A DNA stretch of 64,000 bases from Parabacteroides sp. FAFU027 (GTDB lineage Bacteria > Bacteroidota > Bacteroidia > Bacteroidales > UBA7332): positions 1 through 64,000 of the forward strand of contig NZ_JAKZKV010000001.1 of assembly GCF_022808675.1 (NCBI RefSeq), read 5' to 3'. The stretch's first letter is position 1, and each line of letters begins with the position of its first letter. The notes under the pieces were generated by a model. It was not told where the DNA came from. It worked only from the letters and a program-made list of their open reading frames with translations, and searched no databases. This document shows, piece by piece, positions 27,058-37,100 of the stretch. The translations under genes and the position numbers were made by a program.

Positions 27058-27642
27058 ATGATCAAGAATATCATCATAGCAGGTGTAGGAGGACAAGGTA
27101 TCCTCACCATTGCATCCATTATAGATTTGGCAGCCATGCACAATGGTTTGTATGTAAAACAGGCAGAGGTTCACGGTATGAGCCAGCGCGGCGGTGAAGT
27201 GCAATCGCATTTACGCATCTCGAATCAGGAGATCTATTCAGACCTGATTCCTATGGGAAAAGCCGATTTGATTCTTTCCGTTGAACCGATGGAAGCATTG
27301 CGCTACCTCCCCTATTTATCTGAAACCGGAACAATCGTAACAGCAACCGAAGCATTTAAGAATATCCCCAACTATCCCGATGAAGCAGAACTGGCAAAAA
27401 GCATTGATCAAAGTGCCAAAACGCTGTTTGTGAACGCTCACAACCTGGCGGTGGAAGTAGGTAATCCCAAGTCATACAACATTGTAATGCTTGGAGCCGC
27501 TGCACCATTTATCGGCATTGATGCTCAACAAATAGAATGGGCTATCGGCCAACTATTCGGCGCAAAAGGAGAAGAAGTGGTAACACTGAATGTAGCTGCT
27601 TTCCATAAAGGGCTGGCATTAGCAAAAGAATTTATAAAGTAA
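27058..27642 (+). CDS. iorB: Indolepyruvate:ferredoxin oxidoreductase, beta subunit
   Basis: 194 aa. GVGGQGILTIASIID and VHGMSQRGGEVQSHLR are the gamma-domain signatures of 2-oxoacid:acceptor oxidoreductases. DLILSVEPMEALRYLPYL is also typical. Partner of IorA, 4 bp downstream and thus co-translated. Cytoplasmic. Confidence 0.92.
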   Translation: MIKNIIIAGVGGQGILTIASIIDLAAMHNGLYVKQAEVHGMSQRGGEVQSHLRISNQEIYSDLIPMGKADLILSVEPMEALRYLPYLSETGTIVTATEAFKNIPNYPDEAELAKSIDQSAKTLFVNAHNLAVEVGNPKSYNIVMLGAAAPFIGIDAQQIEWAIGQLFGAKGEEVVTLNVAAFHKGLALAKEFIK

Positions 27643-27730
27643 CCTTCAATATCGGGAAGAAGAAGGCCGGTATGCCATGAAAAAGACAATGTACTGACCT
27701 GTATAATCTCCCTTGCATAAATATTAACCT

Positions 27731-29026
27731 ATGTACTGGAATGAATCAATCGAGTGCGCCGACCGCCAGACGCTCGTCGAAATTCAAAATGAGCGGTTTC
27801 TAAAAATGATCGAACGGATACAGAATGTTCCGTTTTACCGTAATAAGTTTAAAGAACTGGGCATCAACCCGGCCGATATTAAAAGTATCGACCAGTTGAA
27901 AGACCTGCCTTTTACCAACAAATATGACCTGCGCGACAACTATCCGTTCGGGTTGTTTGCCGTACCGCAAAGCGAGGTAGTCAGAGTACACGCATCAAGT
28001 GGTACGACTGGTCGCCCTACGGTGGTGGGCTACACACAGAACGACATCGATATGTGGCGTGAAGTGGTGGCTCGCTCATTGACCATGGCCGGCGTTTCTA
28101 AGAAAGACCTGATTCAGATTGCATACGGTTATGGTCTGTTTACCGGCGGGTTAGGCATTCATTACGGAGCTGAAACAGTAGGCGCTTCAGTAATTCCCAT
28201 TTCAGGAGGAAATACGATGAAACAGTTGCAACTGATGGAAGACTTCGGCTCAACCGTTATTGCCTGTACCCCGTCTTATGCCGCTTTTTTGGGCGAGAGT
28301 ATCGAAAAATCAGGCATTGACAAAGACAAAATAAAACTGAAAACCGGTGTTTTTGGGGCAGAGCCCTGGTCTGAAGAGTTACGGGATGTCATTCAGAAAT
28401 CGTTAGGGATAAAAGCATTCAACATCTACGGACTAAGTGAAGTGATCGGCCCGGGGGTTTCTATGGAATGTGAATGCCAGTGCGGCAGCCACATCCACGA
28501 GGATCATTTCATCCCGGAAATCATTAATCCTGAGACCGGAGAAGTATTGCCTTACGGCGAAGTGGGCGAACTGGTATTTACCACCATCACGAAAGAGGCA
28601 ATGCCTTTGCTGCGCTACCGTACCCGCGACCTGACCCGACTCTTTATTGATAAATGCGATTGTGGCCGCACCCTCGTGCGTATGGACCGCATCATGGGCC
28701 GTACCGACGATATGCTGATTATCCGTGGGGTGAATGTATTCCCAACTCAGGTGGAATCGGTATTGCTGGAGATGGAAGAGACCTCGCCAAACTATCAGTT
28801 GGTGGTTAAACGCGAAAACAACCTTGATACACTGGAAATTAAAGTCGAAGTGAACGAGCAGTTCTGGACCGATGAAATCAAAGTCATTGAAGGACTGAAG
28901 AAGAAGATTCATCACAATATCTCAAGCCTGCTGGGCCTTAGTGCAACAATCAAACTGGTGGAACCACACAGTATTGAGCGTTCGGAAGGAAAAGCCAAGC
29001 GGGTGATTGATAACCGAAATCTTTAA
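27731..29026 (+). CDS. paaK: Phenylacetate-CoA ligase
   Basis: 431 aa AMP-forming ligase. The ATP-binding motif [13 protein letters not shown] sits at about residues 88-100, [14 protein letters not shown] at about 235, and RTRDLTRL with [18 protein letters not shown] in the C-terminal part. Converts phenylacetate (or indole- or hydroxyphenylacetate) plus CoA and ATP to the CoA ester. It sits with iorAB and a transaminase, so here it probably works in aromatic amino acid/arylacetate interconversion rather than in aerobic PAA degradation, whose oxygenase genes are absent. Confidence 0.9.
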   Translation: MYWNESIECADRQTLVEIQNERFLKMIERIQNVPFYRNKFKELGINPADIKSIDQLKDLPFTNKYDLRDNYPFGLFAVPQSEVVRVHASSGTTGRPTVVGYTQNDIDMWREVVARSLTMAGVSKKDLIQIAYGYGLFTGGLGIHYGAETVGASVIPISGGNTMKQLQLMEDFGSTVIACTPSYAAFLGESIEKSGIDKDKIKLKTGVFGAEPWSEELRDVIQKSLGIKAFNIYGLSEVIGPGVSMECECQCGSHIHEDHFIPEIINPETGEVLPYGEVGELVFTTITKEAMPLLRYRTRDLTRLFIDKCDCGRTLVRMDRIMGRTDDMLIIRGVNVFPTQVESVLLEMEETSPNYQLVVKRENNLDTLEIKVEVNEQFWTDEIKVIEGLKKKIHHNISSLLGLSATIKLVEPHSIERSEGKAKRVIDNRNL

Positions 29027-29149
29027 GTCAAATATTAGTCAGCAATGAAGTCGAAGGCATAGGAACATTTACTTGTAGATTGTTTTAAGTTTATGTAAAT
29101 GCAAAATCTTGCCTTTGACTCAAGTTTAAACCATATAATCTGATAAGGT

Positions 29150-29575
29150 ATGAAAATTCAACAACTCTCAGTTTTTCTGGAAGACAGAAAAGGTCGTTTG
29201 ACTGAACTGACAAAAATATTGGCAGCCAACGATATAAACATTACAGCATTGAGCATTGCCGATGCTACGGATTATGGAATACTACGACTAATTGTAGGAC
29301 GTCCCGAACTGGCTTATAAAGTACTGAAGGAACAGGGTTTTTCGGTAAATATCACCGAAGTGGCCTGTCTTATTGTACCTAACGAACCAGGCGGATTACA
29401 TAAGGCTTTGAGTATTTTGTCGGACAATAATATCGATATTGATTACATGTACGCCTTTGCAAACAATGGAAAAGCCCAGGTGGTGATCCGTTCGGCGTCA
29501 ACGGATGAGTTGATAAAGGTGTTGCAGGAACATAAGGTAGAGTTACTGAAAGCAAGCCAGATCTATCAGGTGTAA
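29150..29575 (+). CDS. Two-ACT-domain regulatory protein
   Basis: 141 aa made of two ACT domains in tandem (about 3-68 and 72-138): QLSVFLEDRKGRLTELTKIL and LIVPNEPGGLHKALSIL. ACT domains bind amino acids. This stand-alone form occurs next to paaK-type ligases in anaerobes. Likely senses an aromatic amino acid and modulates the neighbouring enzymes (inference). Confidence 0.85.
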   Translation: MKIQQLSVFLEDRKGRLTELTKILAANDINITALSIADATDYGILRLIVGRPELAYKVLKEQGFSVNITEVACLIVPNEPGGLHKALSILSDNNIDIDYMYAFANNGKAQVVIRSASTDELIKVLQEHKVELLKASQIYQV

Positions 29576-29595
29576 AGCAAATCACAGGCATCGTT

Positions 29596-30066
29596 ATGTC
29601 AATGCTGGATAAGTTTAAAAGCTATTTCAAAAACGACCGGTTTGCTGCGCACAACGGCATTGAGCTGGTCGATTGCCGACCGGGATTTGCCAAAGTACAG
29701 GTGCTCATCCGGCCACATCATCTGAATGCAGCTCATGTGGTGCATGGCGGAATGATCTTTACCCTGGCTGATTTTGCTTGTGGTGCTGCTGCCAATGCTC
29801 ATGGACTGGTAACCCTGTCAATCAGTTCGGCTATTTCAAATCTGGCCAAAGGGACTATTGGAAAACTTACTGCTGAAGCTATTGAGATTTCACGCAGCAA
29901 TAAGCTTTGTACTTATGACGTCAATGTTTATGATGATTTCGAAACATTGATCGCCAACTTTAAGGGAACTTGCTACATTACCAAAGCTGAAATCGATTTT
30001 GATTCTCCTGTAAAGGAGAAGTCATTTCAGCCTACCAGTGCTGAAATAACACAAGAACGAGACTAA
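29596..30066 (+). CDS. PaaI-type hotdog thioesterase
   Basis: 156 aa single hotdog domain. HVVHGGMIFTLADFACGAAAN contains the PaaI/YbgC-type signature with the catalytic Asp in LADFA. Expected to hydrolyse arylacetyl-CoA and so release arylacetate and CoA. It follows the ACT gene by 20 bp and precedes the aminotransferase by 17 bp. Confidence 0.85.
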   Translation: MSMLDKFKSYFKNDRFAAHNGIELVDCRPGFAKVQVLIRPHHLNAAHVVHGGMIFTLADFACGAAANAHGLVTLSISSAISNLAKGTIGKLTAEAIEISRSNKLCTYDVNVYDDFETLIANFKGTCYITKAEIDFDSPVKEKSFQPTSAEITQERD

Positions 30067-30083
30067 AATAATATTACAGATAA

Positions 30084-31283
30084 ATGACACGATTTGCCAA
30101 AGGTGTCGCAAATCTGCGCTCTTCACAGATACGCGACCTGATGAGCCTGGCTACCAGACCAGGCATTATTTCATTTGCCGGGGGAATGCCGGGGAATGAT
30201 CTTTTCCCGTTACAGGAACTGGATACCATTTACAACAATCTGACCGAAAAAGAGAAACAGGTAGCTATGCAATACGGCCCAACCTGTGGATTACCATCAT
30301 TACTCGAATCGCTTGCCGCTTTTCTGGAAAAGAAAGGTCTGAAAGTCGGTGATAACCGATTGATGATTACCACCGGTTCGCTTCAGGCTATTAATATCCT
30401 GGCACATGCATTTGTGGATGAAGGAGATGACATCATTGTAGAAAACCCGAGCTTTATCGGAGCTATCTCAGCGTTCAAATCTTATCAGGCCAACATCATT
30501 AGTGTGCCCCTGAAAAGCGATGGGATCGATATCGAAGCCTTGCGTCAACAGCTGGATTCAATGCCTCGTAAGCCTAAATTCCTCTACATTACACCGAGCT
30601 TCCATAATCCTGCCGGGATTGTTTATTCGAAGGAAAACCGTAAGGCACTGATCGAACTGATGGAAGGACGCGATATTCCGGTGATTGAGGATGATGCGTA
30701 CAGCGATCTTTATTTCTATGAAGAAGACAAAGAGCAGTTGAAAACCATTCAATCCATGGAACGCAAGGATCTGGATGTCTGTTTCACCGGATCATTTTCC
30801 AAAATTATCGGACCGGGACTGCGATTGGGCTGGATGCTTGTTCCGCAACACATCTACGAGAAATGCGAACTGATCAAACAGTCGATTGACGCCTGTTCAC
30901 CAAGTTTCACTCAGGTGATTGCCGATAAATTCCTGCGTACCGACGTGATTCACAGCTACCTCGAAAGAGTACGCGAAGAGTATAAAAAGCGCGGACTGGC
31001 TATGATTGAATGCCTGAAGGCAAACTTACCTTCATACGTTACATTTGTGGAGCCACGCGGCGGATTCTACATCTGGCTGCAATTACCGGAAGGAACTGAT
31101 GCTACCGAGATTCTCAAAAAAGCAATTGACAAAGGTGTGGTGTTTGTATCCGGGGTAACCTTCGATCCACACGAAACACGGAAAAATGCCATCCGGGTAT
31201 CTTATTGTAACACAGCCGTTGATGTGATCCAGAAAGGAATACCGGTAGTTTGCGAAGCCATTAAAGAAGTTTGCGGACAATAA
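30084..31283 (+). CDS. PLP-dependent aminotransferase (class I, aromatic/aminoadipate type)
   Basis: 399 aa, fold type I. SFAGGMPGNDLFP near the N-terminus and the PLP-lysine motif GSFSKIIGPGLRLGW (K about residue 238) place it in the group of 2-aminoadipate/aromatic aminotransferases related to MocR C-terminal domains. YITPSFHNPAG and EDDAYSDLYF are the other conserved blocks. In this operon it would supply indolepyruvate or phenylpyruvate from Trp/Phe/Tyr, or work in reverse for biosynthesis. Last gene, followed by a terminator. Confidence 0.9.
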   Translation: MTRFAKGVANLRSSQIRDLMSLATRPGIISFAGGMPGNDLFPLQELDTIYNNLTEKEKQVAMQYGPTCGLPSLLESLAAFLEKKGLKVGDNRLMITTGSLQAINILAHAFVDEGDDIIVENPSFIGAISAFKSYQANIISVPLKSDGIDIEALRQQLDSMPRKPKFLYITPSFHNPAGIVYSKENRKALIELMEGRDIPVIEDDAYSDLYFYEEDKEQLKTIQSMERKDLDVCFTGSFSKIIGPGLRLGWMLVPQHIYEKCELIKQSIDACSPSFTQVIADKFLRTDVIHSYLERVREEYKKRGLAMIECLKANLPSYVTFVEPRGGFYIWLQLPEGTDATEILKKAIDKGVVFVSGVTFDPHETRKNAIRVSYCNTAVDVIQKGIPVVCEAIKEVCGQ

Positions 31284-31327
31284 TTGTAATCTCTTCAACC
31301 ATCTGAATTAGGTTAAGTAAAATACGA

Positions 31328-31365
31328 AAGCCCGACTGGAACATTTTCCGGTCGGGCTTATTTAT
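31328..31365 (+). terminator. Terminator after the ior-aminotransferase gene set
   Basis: AAGCCCGAC (31328-31336) pairs with GTCGGGCTT (31351-31359), followed by ATTTATT. The A-rich left flank could let it also act leftward for the small zinc-ribbon gene. Confidence 0.8.
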
Positions 31366-31383
31366 TGAATTTGAGTCATTCTC

Positions 31384-31638
31384 TTATTCGCAGTTTAAAG
31401 GATATTCATAGACGCCCTTCCTAACAATATAGCCTCCATTGGAATTATTATTCTTGTAAAAGATATGACCATTGGAACATCTGTAACAGCTAAAATTAAG
31501 TTTAGCTAAAGAACAATAGGCGTCGCAATTGTCACAGTTCTCCCCTTTTTCACTGAATAACATTACCCGGACTTGCTTTTTACAATCGGGACACTCCACG
31601 TCTAATACTCTAAATTGTTCAGATTCTGACTTTTTCAT
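31384..31638 (-). CDS. Small zinc-ribbon protein
   Basis: 84 aa. Cysteine pairs CPDC, CDNC (with a further C four residues on) and CYRC suggest one or two zinc-binding knuckles. The rest is polar. No known family recognised. Alone between two rightward transcription units, sharing the hairpin at 31328-31365 on its 3' side. Confidence 0.6.
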   Translation of the reverse strand: MKKSESEQFRVLDVECPDCKKQVRVMLFSEKGENCDNCDAYCSLAKLNFSCYRCSNGHIFYKNNNSNGGYIVRKGVYEYPLNCE

Positions 31639-32040
31639 GATGAATGTATTAGTAAGTTTTAATTCTATCTAATAAAACCCATTACTCTGTTTATCCTTAA
31701 AAGACCATCGACCTACTCTTACAAAGATAAACATCTTTTTTGCTTTAAAGCACCGGATTCATAATAAATATGGTCTAAACTAGAACTCTCCTCTCCTTTC
31801 AGATAACTCTGTCACCTATAGTTTATCAGAACACAAGCCAGAGTATTAAATATCAATAATTTACGATGGTTTAGCAATACTCTTTTGAAGCAGTTTATAG
31901 CATCCGATTGTTATTATATATACTATTTCCTACACCTATATCGCGGATTTGCTCCCGGAATTCGCCGTAAAGGCCTTCTATTCTAAATAGAAATTTTGAA
32001 AGGCTCTACGAGGAACTCCGCCCTGTGATTTCGTTACATC

Positions 32041-32048
32041 TATATTTG
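32041..32048 (+). promoter_or_regulatory. -7 element of the aldolase promoter
   Basis: TATATTTG, an exact TAnnTTTG match, 37 nt before the ATG. No clear -33 box. Confidence 0.5.
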
Positions 32049-32072
32049 CCCATCGAAATACAACAAATATCT

Positions 32073-32077
32073 GGAGG
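32073..32077 (+). promoter_or_regulatory. Shine-Dalgarno site of the aldolase gene
   Basis: GGAGG eight nt before the ATG at 32086. Such a complete site is unusual in Bacteroidota and fixes the start. It fits high expression of a glycolytic enzyme. Confidence 0.6.
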
Positions 32078-32085
32078 ATAATAAG

Positions 32086-33108
32086 ATGAAAAACTTTGAA
32101 AAACTGAACGAAACAGCCAGATTATTGGTAGCCGGGGATAAAGGCTTACTGGCTATGGATGAAAGCACATCAACCTGTAACAAACGCTTTGCAGCTCTTA
32201 ACATTCCTCAGACATCGGAAATGCGCCGTATGTACAGGGAGATGCTGATTACCACTCCGGGATTGAATCAATGCATCAGCGGAGTAATATTGTACGATGA
32301 AACCTTACGGCAGCAACTCGATGACGGGCGCTCTTTTATTCAGGCAGTCAAAGACGCCGGACTTTTGCCGGGTATCAAGGTTGATGCCGGGTTGAAGGAC
32401 TTTGCCGGACACCCGGGTGAAAAAATATGCGAAGGACTGGACGGGTTAGGCGAACGTCTAGCTGAATATGGTAAAATGGGTGCCCTTTTCAGTAAATGGC
32501 GTGCTGTAATTACCATTGGCGAAGGCATCCCCAGCCGCGCCCTGATAGAAGCCAACGCACACATACTGGCTAGATATGCGGCATTGAGTCAGGAAGCCGG
32601 ACTTGTACCGATTGTAGAACCGGAAGTGCTCATGGACGGAGAACATACCCTCGAACGTTGCGGAGAAGTAACTGAAGAGATGATAAAGAATCTATTCTAT
32701 CAGCTTCACATCCAGGGTGTATGTCTGGAAGCAATGTTGCTGAAGTGTAACATGGTTGTGCCGGGTCTTGCTTGTCCGGTTCAGAATCCGGTGGATGAAG
32801 TGGCCAATGCAACAATCAGGTGTATGTTGCGGGCTGTGCCGGCTGCTGTTCCGGGGATCGTCTTCCTTTCAGGCGGACAAACCAGCGAGCTGGCGTCTGC
32901 ACGGCTAAATGCCATGAATGCAAAATACAAAAATCAGGTTCCATGGCAATTGTCATTTTCATATGCAAGAGCAATTCAACAACCGGGCATGTCTGTCTGG
33001 GCAGGAAATCCGGCAAACATTGAAGCTGCACAAAAGGCGATTTACCACCGGGCAATGTGTAACTATTCTGCCCGAAAAGGAGAATACAATGACGAGATGG
33101 AGAAATAG
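32086..33108 (+). CDS. Class I fructose-bisphosphate aldolase (eukaryote-type)
   Basis: 340 aa, same length as animal/plant class I aldolases. LLAMDESTSTCNKRF, GVILYDETLRQ, KVDAGLKDFAG, KWRAVITIG and VPIVEPEVLMDG are the conserved blocks. The Schiff-base lysine lies in LEAMLLKCNMV (about residue 219), and FLSGGQTSELAS follows. Cleaves fructose-1,6-bisphosphate into DHAP and G3P. The residue after the catalytic lysine is Cys, where most relatives have Pro (LLKPNMV). Single-gene unit with its own promoter, strong RBS and terminator. Confidence 0.92.
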   Translation: MKNFEKLNETARLLVAGDKGLLAMDESTSTCNKRFAALNIPQTSEMRRMYREMLITTPGLNQCISGVILYDETLRQQLDDGRSFIQAVKDAGLLPGIKVDAGLKDFAGHPGEKICEGLDGLGERLAEYGKMGALFSKWRAVITIGEGIPSRALIEANAHILARYAALSQEAGLVPIVEPEVLMDGEHTLERCGEVTEEMIKNLFYQLHIQGVCLEAMLLKCNMVVPGLACPVQNPVDEVANATIRCMLRAVPAAVPGIVFLSGGQTSELASARLNAMNAKYKNQVPWQLSFSYARAIQQPGMSVWAGNPANIEAAQKAIYHRAMCNYSARKGEYNDEMEK

Positions 33109-33168
33109 TTATTGGATGTAAGGTATTCTTATGCTCCTGAAATAACGGATACAACTAAGACATTAAGG

Positions 33169-33206
33169 CGCAAAGGTGTATTTATAAAAACGCCTTTGCG
33201 TTTTTG
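33169..33206 (+). terminator. Terminator after the aldolase gene
   Basis: CGCAAAGGTG (33169-33178) pairs with CGCCTTTGCG (33191-33200), followed by TTTTTG. Confidence 0.85.
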
Positions 33207-33221
33207 TTTTCAATAAAAACC

Positions 33222-33229
33222 TACTTTTG
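33222..33229 (+). promoter_or_regulatory. -7 element of the SGNH hydrolase gene
   Basis: TACTTTTG, exact TAnnTTTG, 24 nt before the ATG at 33254. It overlaps an earlier in-frame TTG (33227), which therefore cannot be the start. Confidence 0.6.
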
Positions 33230-33253
33230 CACAAACAAAAACCACATCAATAC

Positions 33254-34114
33254 ATGAAGAAGACAATTGTAACTACCTGTGCGTTGTTACTGGCGACAGG
33301 TTTTGAAGGATCTGCCCAACAAGCAGTTCAGAAAATTACACCCAAAATAGAGGTGACAGCAGGTGAAAAAACGCTGCAAAGTCAATGGAAAGGCAAGCGG
33401 GTAGCTTTTCTGGGAGATTCGATGACCGACAAGCGCCGTGTAGGCACTACCTACCTGTACTGGGAGTACCTGACCGAATTATTAGGTATTGAGCCTTCTG
33501 TATATGGCATCAGCGGCAATCAGTGGGACGGTATTTACAAGCAGACACTGAAGCTGCATGACGAAAAAGGAGCTGCAGTGGATGCTATTCTGATTTTTGC
33601 CGGCACAAATGACTTTAATCATGGCATACCCATGGGCGAATTCTTCAGTGAAACCACAAAAAAGACCAATCACAATGGAAATCAGGTAACACGAAAATAC
33701 CGCATACCAATCATGAATGACTCGACTTTTTGCGGTCGCATCAATAAAGTGATGTCATACTTAAAGACAACCTATCCTCAGCAACAGATTGTTATCATGA
33801 CTCCCATTCACCGCGGTTACGCAAAGTTTAGCGAAAAGAATGTGCAACCTGATGAAAACTTCGCTAACGGACAGGGATTATATATCGACGCTTATGTGAA
33901 TGCGCTGAAGCAGGCAGCCTCTTATTGGGCTGTTCCGTTGATTGATCTCTATTCACTCAGTGGACTCTATCCGATGTCAGATGCACATGCCCAATATTTC
34001 CACGATAAGGATACTGACATGTTACATCCCAATGCAGCAGGTGATTACAGGTTAGCAAAGACTATCCAGTATCAGTTACTGGCACTTCCCGCCTCTTTTG
34101 TTCAAAGCCGATAA
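33254..34114 (+). CDS. Secreted SGNH/GDSL hydrolase
   Basis: About 286 aa with a signal peptide (KKTIVTTCALLLATG, cleavage near SAQ). The catalytic blocks of the SGNH fold are present: block I FLGDSMTD (Ser about 56), block III FAGTNDF (about 115-121) and block V DMLHPNAAGD (His about 258). Likely a carbohydrate esterase, for example one removing acetyl groups from plant polysaccharides, since pectin-active enzymes lie on both sides. Start chosen from promoter position. Confidence 0.85.
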   Translation: MKKTIVTTCALLLATGFEGSAQQAVQKITPKIEVTAGEKTLQSQWKGKRVAFLGDSMTDKRRVGTTYLYWEYLTELLGIEPSVYGISGNQWDGIYKQTLKLHDEKGAAVDAILIFAGTNDFNHGIPMGEFFSETTKKTNHNGNQVTRKYRIPIMNDSTFCGRINKVMSYLKTTYPQQQIVIMTPIHRGYAKFSEKNVQPDENFANGQGLYIDAYVNALKQAASYWAVPLIDLYSLSGLYPMSDAHAQYFHDKDTDMLHPNAAGDYRLAKTIQYQLLALPASFVQSR

Positions 34115-34136
34115 AATAGAGTCTCCGTCATATAAA

Positions 34137-34170
34137 GAAGGGCAGAATCAGGAATGATCTGCCCTTTTTA
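34137..34170 (+). terminator. Terminator after the SGNH hydrolase
   Basis: AGGGCAGA (34139-34146) pairs with TCTGCCCT (34158-34165), followed by TTTT. It lies 16 bp from the stop of the opposing pectate-lyase-like gene. Confidence 0.8.
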
Positions 34171-34185
34171 TTTAGGATGAAGCTG

Positions 34186-37100
34186 TTATTGCTTTACTAC
34201 TTTCTGAAGCAACAAGGTTTTGGACCCCGTCTTAACACGGATTACATAAACGCCGCTTGCACAATCAGCCATATTGACCTTAACCCGGTCTGTGTTACTA
34301 ATTGTTTTTTGGAAGACTACGGTACCATTGACTGATTCCAACGTCACAACTGCCTGATCATAGCTTTGACCGAGCAATACCTCTGCACTGGACTGTACCG
34401 GATTGGGATAAACTTTCACAGAAGAATTTTCTACACGATCAATGCCATTCGCCAGATCGACTTTAAGCACACCGTTGGAGAAAGTCCACTTCAGTCCTGC
34501 ACCAGGTGTCTCCGGTATTATTTGGGAAAATGCACCGGAAAACGATGAGGCCGTCATAAGGGTGTACTGATCACCGGCCTGAGGTGTTCCGGTAATTGAC
34601 AGGTTAAGCGTTCCTCCCAGGATAACTGCTCCCGTTGAAGCCACTTTATCATACTGGAACGAAGAACGGTTGATATCCATTTGCAACTCACTGCCACTTA
34701 ACTGATTCAGCGAACCTACAGTAAGAGTTCCGATATTTGTTGCCGTAACCGAAGGATCTCCCGGTCGCAGTGTAGCGCCTGATTGCACCTCTACAGTTGC
34801 AGGAATAGTCCCTTTCCCCGCCAGTGATGCATCAGTCATCACGGTAACTTTTCCGGTTCCGGTTTGAGTGCCGTTTACGATCAATGTTCCACCGGTTACA
34901 GTAGTGGTCCCTGAGTAAATGTTGGCTCCTGTAAGCTTCCAGTAACCCTTTCCTTCTTTAACTATGGAAGTGATCCCTTTATAGCTTTTATTAGAACATT
35001 CATTATTGATGACCCCGTTGAATGTTTCGTCGGTACCGGCACCTCCGACCACCCAGGTCATAGTCGCCGAATTGTTTATCTTATCTGAACCGGCCAGATA
35101 AGTTCCACTTGGACCTGATAATCCGCCCAGATACATAGTGCTTGCATTTTTCCAACAGATAATTTTCGTGTTTCCGGAGGTTATGATACGCGCATTCGGA
35201 ATTCCGACTGTATTATTGAGCATAAACTGGTTTCCATCGGTAGTAGTACCTGTTCCGTTTGCATAGACCGTTCCACTGAACTGAGTCCAGTCTCCCTGAA
35301 CGTATTCACGCACATAAGTCAGGTTGAAGTTAAGATTACCATTTCCGCTGAATTTACTGTAGATATAGCAATTACGGAAAGGTTCAAATGACGAGGTGCA
35401 ACCCGCCGGCACTATGAAATTGCTGTAATAGTTTTCGTAAACGGTGGTAGAACCTCCGCTGGTCTTCAAATATCCACCATTAAGGATGTATGATTTATCG
35501 GCAGAAAAAGCATTATTGATCGCATCTGCGCCATTAATTTCAAGCATACCTTCGCTTACGGTCGTTGTACCTTCATAAGTATTTAGTCCTTTGAGCAATA
35601 AACTACCGGTTCCGGTTTTCGTGATTCCGCCTGAGCCATTAATAATCCCGGTTGAAGTCAAAACCACGCCAGAAGCGCTTACTCCTATTCCGGCATTTCC
35701 TTCGAGCTTAATATTCCGGTCAGTCGATGCTGAAGCTCCGATATAGTTAAGTTTTCCCCCTTTAAGCACCAGATTGAAATCGTAATTTTTGGAGGCTCCG
35801 ATTGAACTCGCCACGCCGCCATTGGCCAAAGTAGGCACATTCAGGGTTCCGTTATAAAGGACAGTGGCACCTGTATAGGTATTGATGGTTCTGAGAGTAA
35901 GTGCCCCAACGCCTGTTTTATTGAGAGAGCCCGTTCCTGTGATAGCTCCGTTTCCTCTAAAGGTAAAGCTACTGTCGGCATTTACAACCATAGCCTTTAT
36001 ACCTACCGCATCGTTCAACGTGATGTTTTTGACTGAAGAATTGGTAAACAGCACTTTAGAACTATCTGTAAATACTACCGGAAGATTGTTTGAAATCCAA
36101 TTGGCAGAAGTCTTATCCCACAAGGCGCTATTCGCTCCGCTCCAAGTCATATCCGGAATATAGGTTGCCAAATCGAGCACCGGAACGGGAACTGGTTTCG
36201 TTTTGAAAACCAATTCATTGGAATAACCGGAATATCCTCCCGCATTGAAAGCTCTTACACGGACAGTATCTTTTTCTTCGGGATTCAGTCCGGTCAGGAC
36301 AAACGTATTTTCATTCACCCCTGTGCGGGCAATCTCAGTGTAGATTCCGTTTACTTTTCGTTCGACACTATATCCCTGTTCTTTCTCCGTAAAATCAAAC
36401 CAGGATAAAAAGGCACTATTCTGGGTAACAGAATCAGTTACAAGGCACAAAGGAGCCCGCAGGAAATCCTGTGAATAGGATTTTCCGATGCTGTTGATAT
36501 AATTCTCGATATTCAGATATCCGTTTGATGCATACGCCACCGCATCGGATGCAAGGTTGGAATTCAGACCGTTTGCAATCTCCCAGGCATCAGGAATCCC
36601 ATCGTTGTCAGTATCGGCACGTTTTGTTCCAGACCACATATTCCATTGAGCAGGTGATCCCACCGGATTTTCAGTTTCGTTGGTGATAATTTCGCCTTTC
36701 TTTCCGAATGATTTAACCTGATCCACCACATAGCAATCAATTAAGTCACGATAGGGCAAGGAAGCCCCAACTGAAGGTAAAAGCGAATCAATCAATGAGA
36801 TAGCCGGCCATATCGGCAAAAGAGGGTAAGCATAAGGTAAAGCCTGGAAATCCGGGCCACCGCTATACTCTGAATGGGGAACGAGATACCCGTTTAGCAA
36901 ACCATCGCGATCTTTATCCCACCAGTTATCATCGGCATAGATATGAAAGTTTGAATTAGCACCACTCAATGCCGGCACCGATTTTTCCGGACCATTGATA
37001 AAATAATTACTCATGCAGTTGGCATAAGATTGTCCTTCTGACTCTCCCCCCATCAGATAAGCACCCGATGACCAGTTGTAAACAATATTATTTACATACT

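Larger units (their letters stand above)
31639..32085. other. 447-bp region upstream of the aldolase gene
   Basis: No gene. It holds the aldolase promoter -7 element (32041-32048) and RBS. A small hairpin, TTCTATT/AATAGAA, is found near 31978-31994. The remainder is A/T-rich without clear structure. Confidence 0.5.

Noticed and set aside
30084-31283. MocR/GntR-type regulator
   Set aside because: Only the aminotransferase part is present; no winged-helix DNA-binding domain precedes it.
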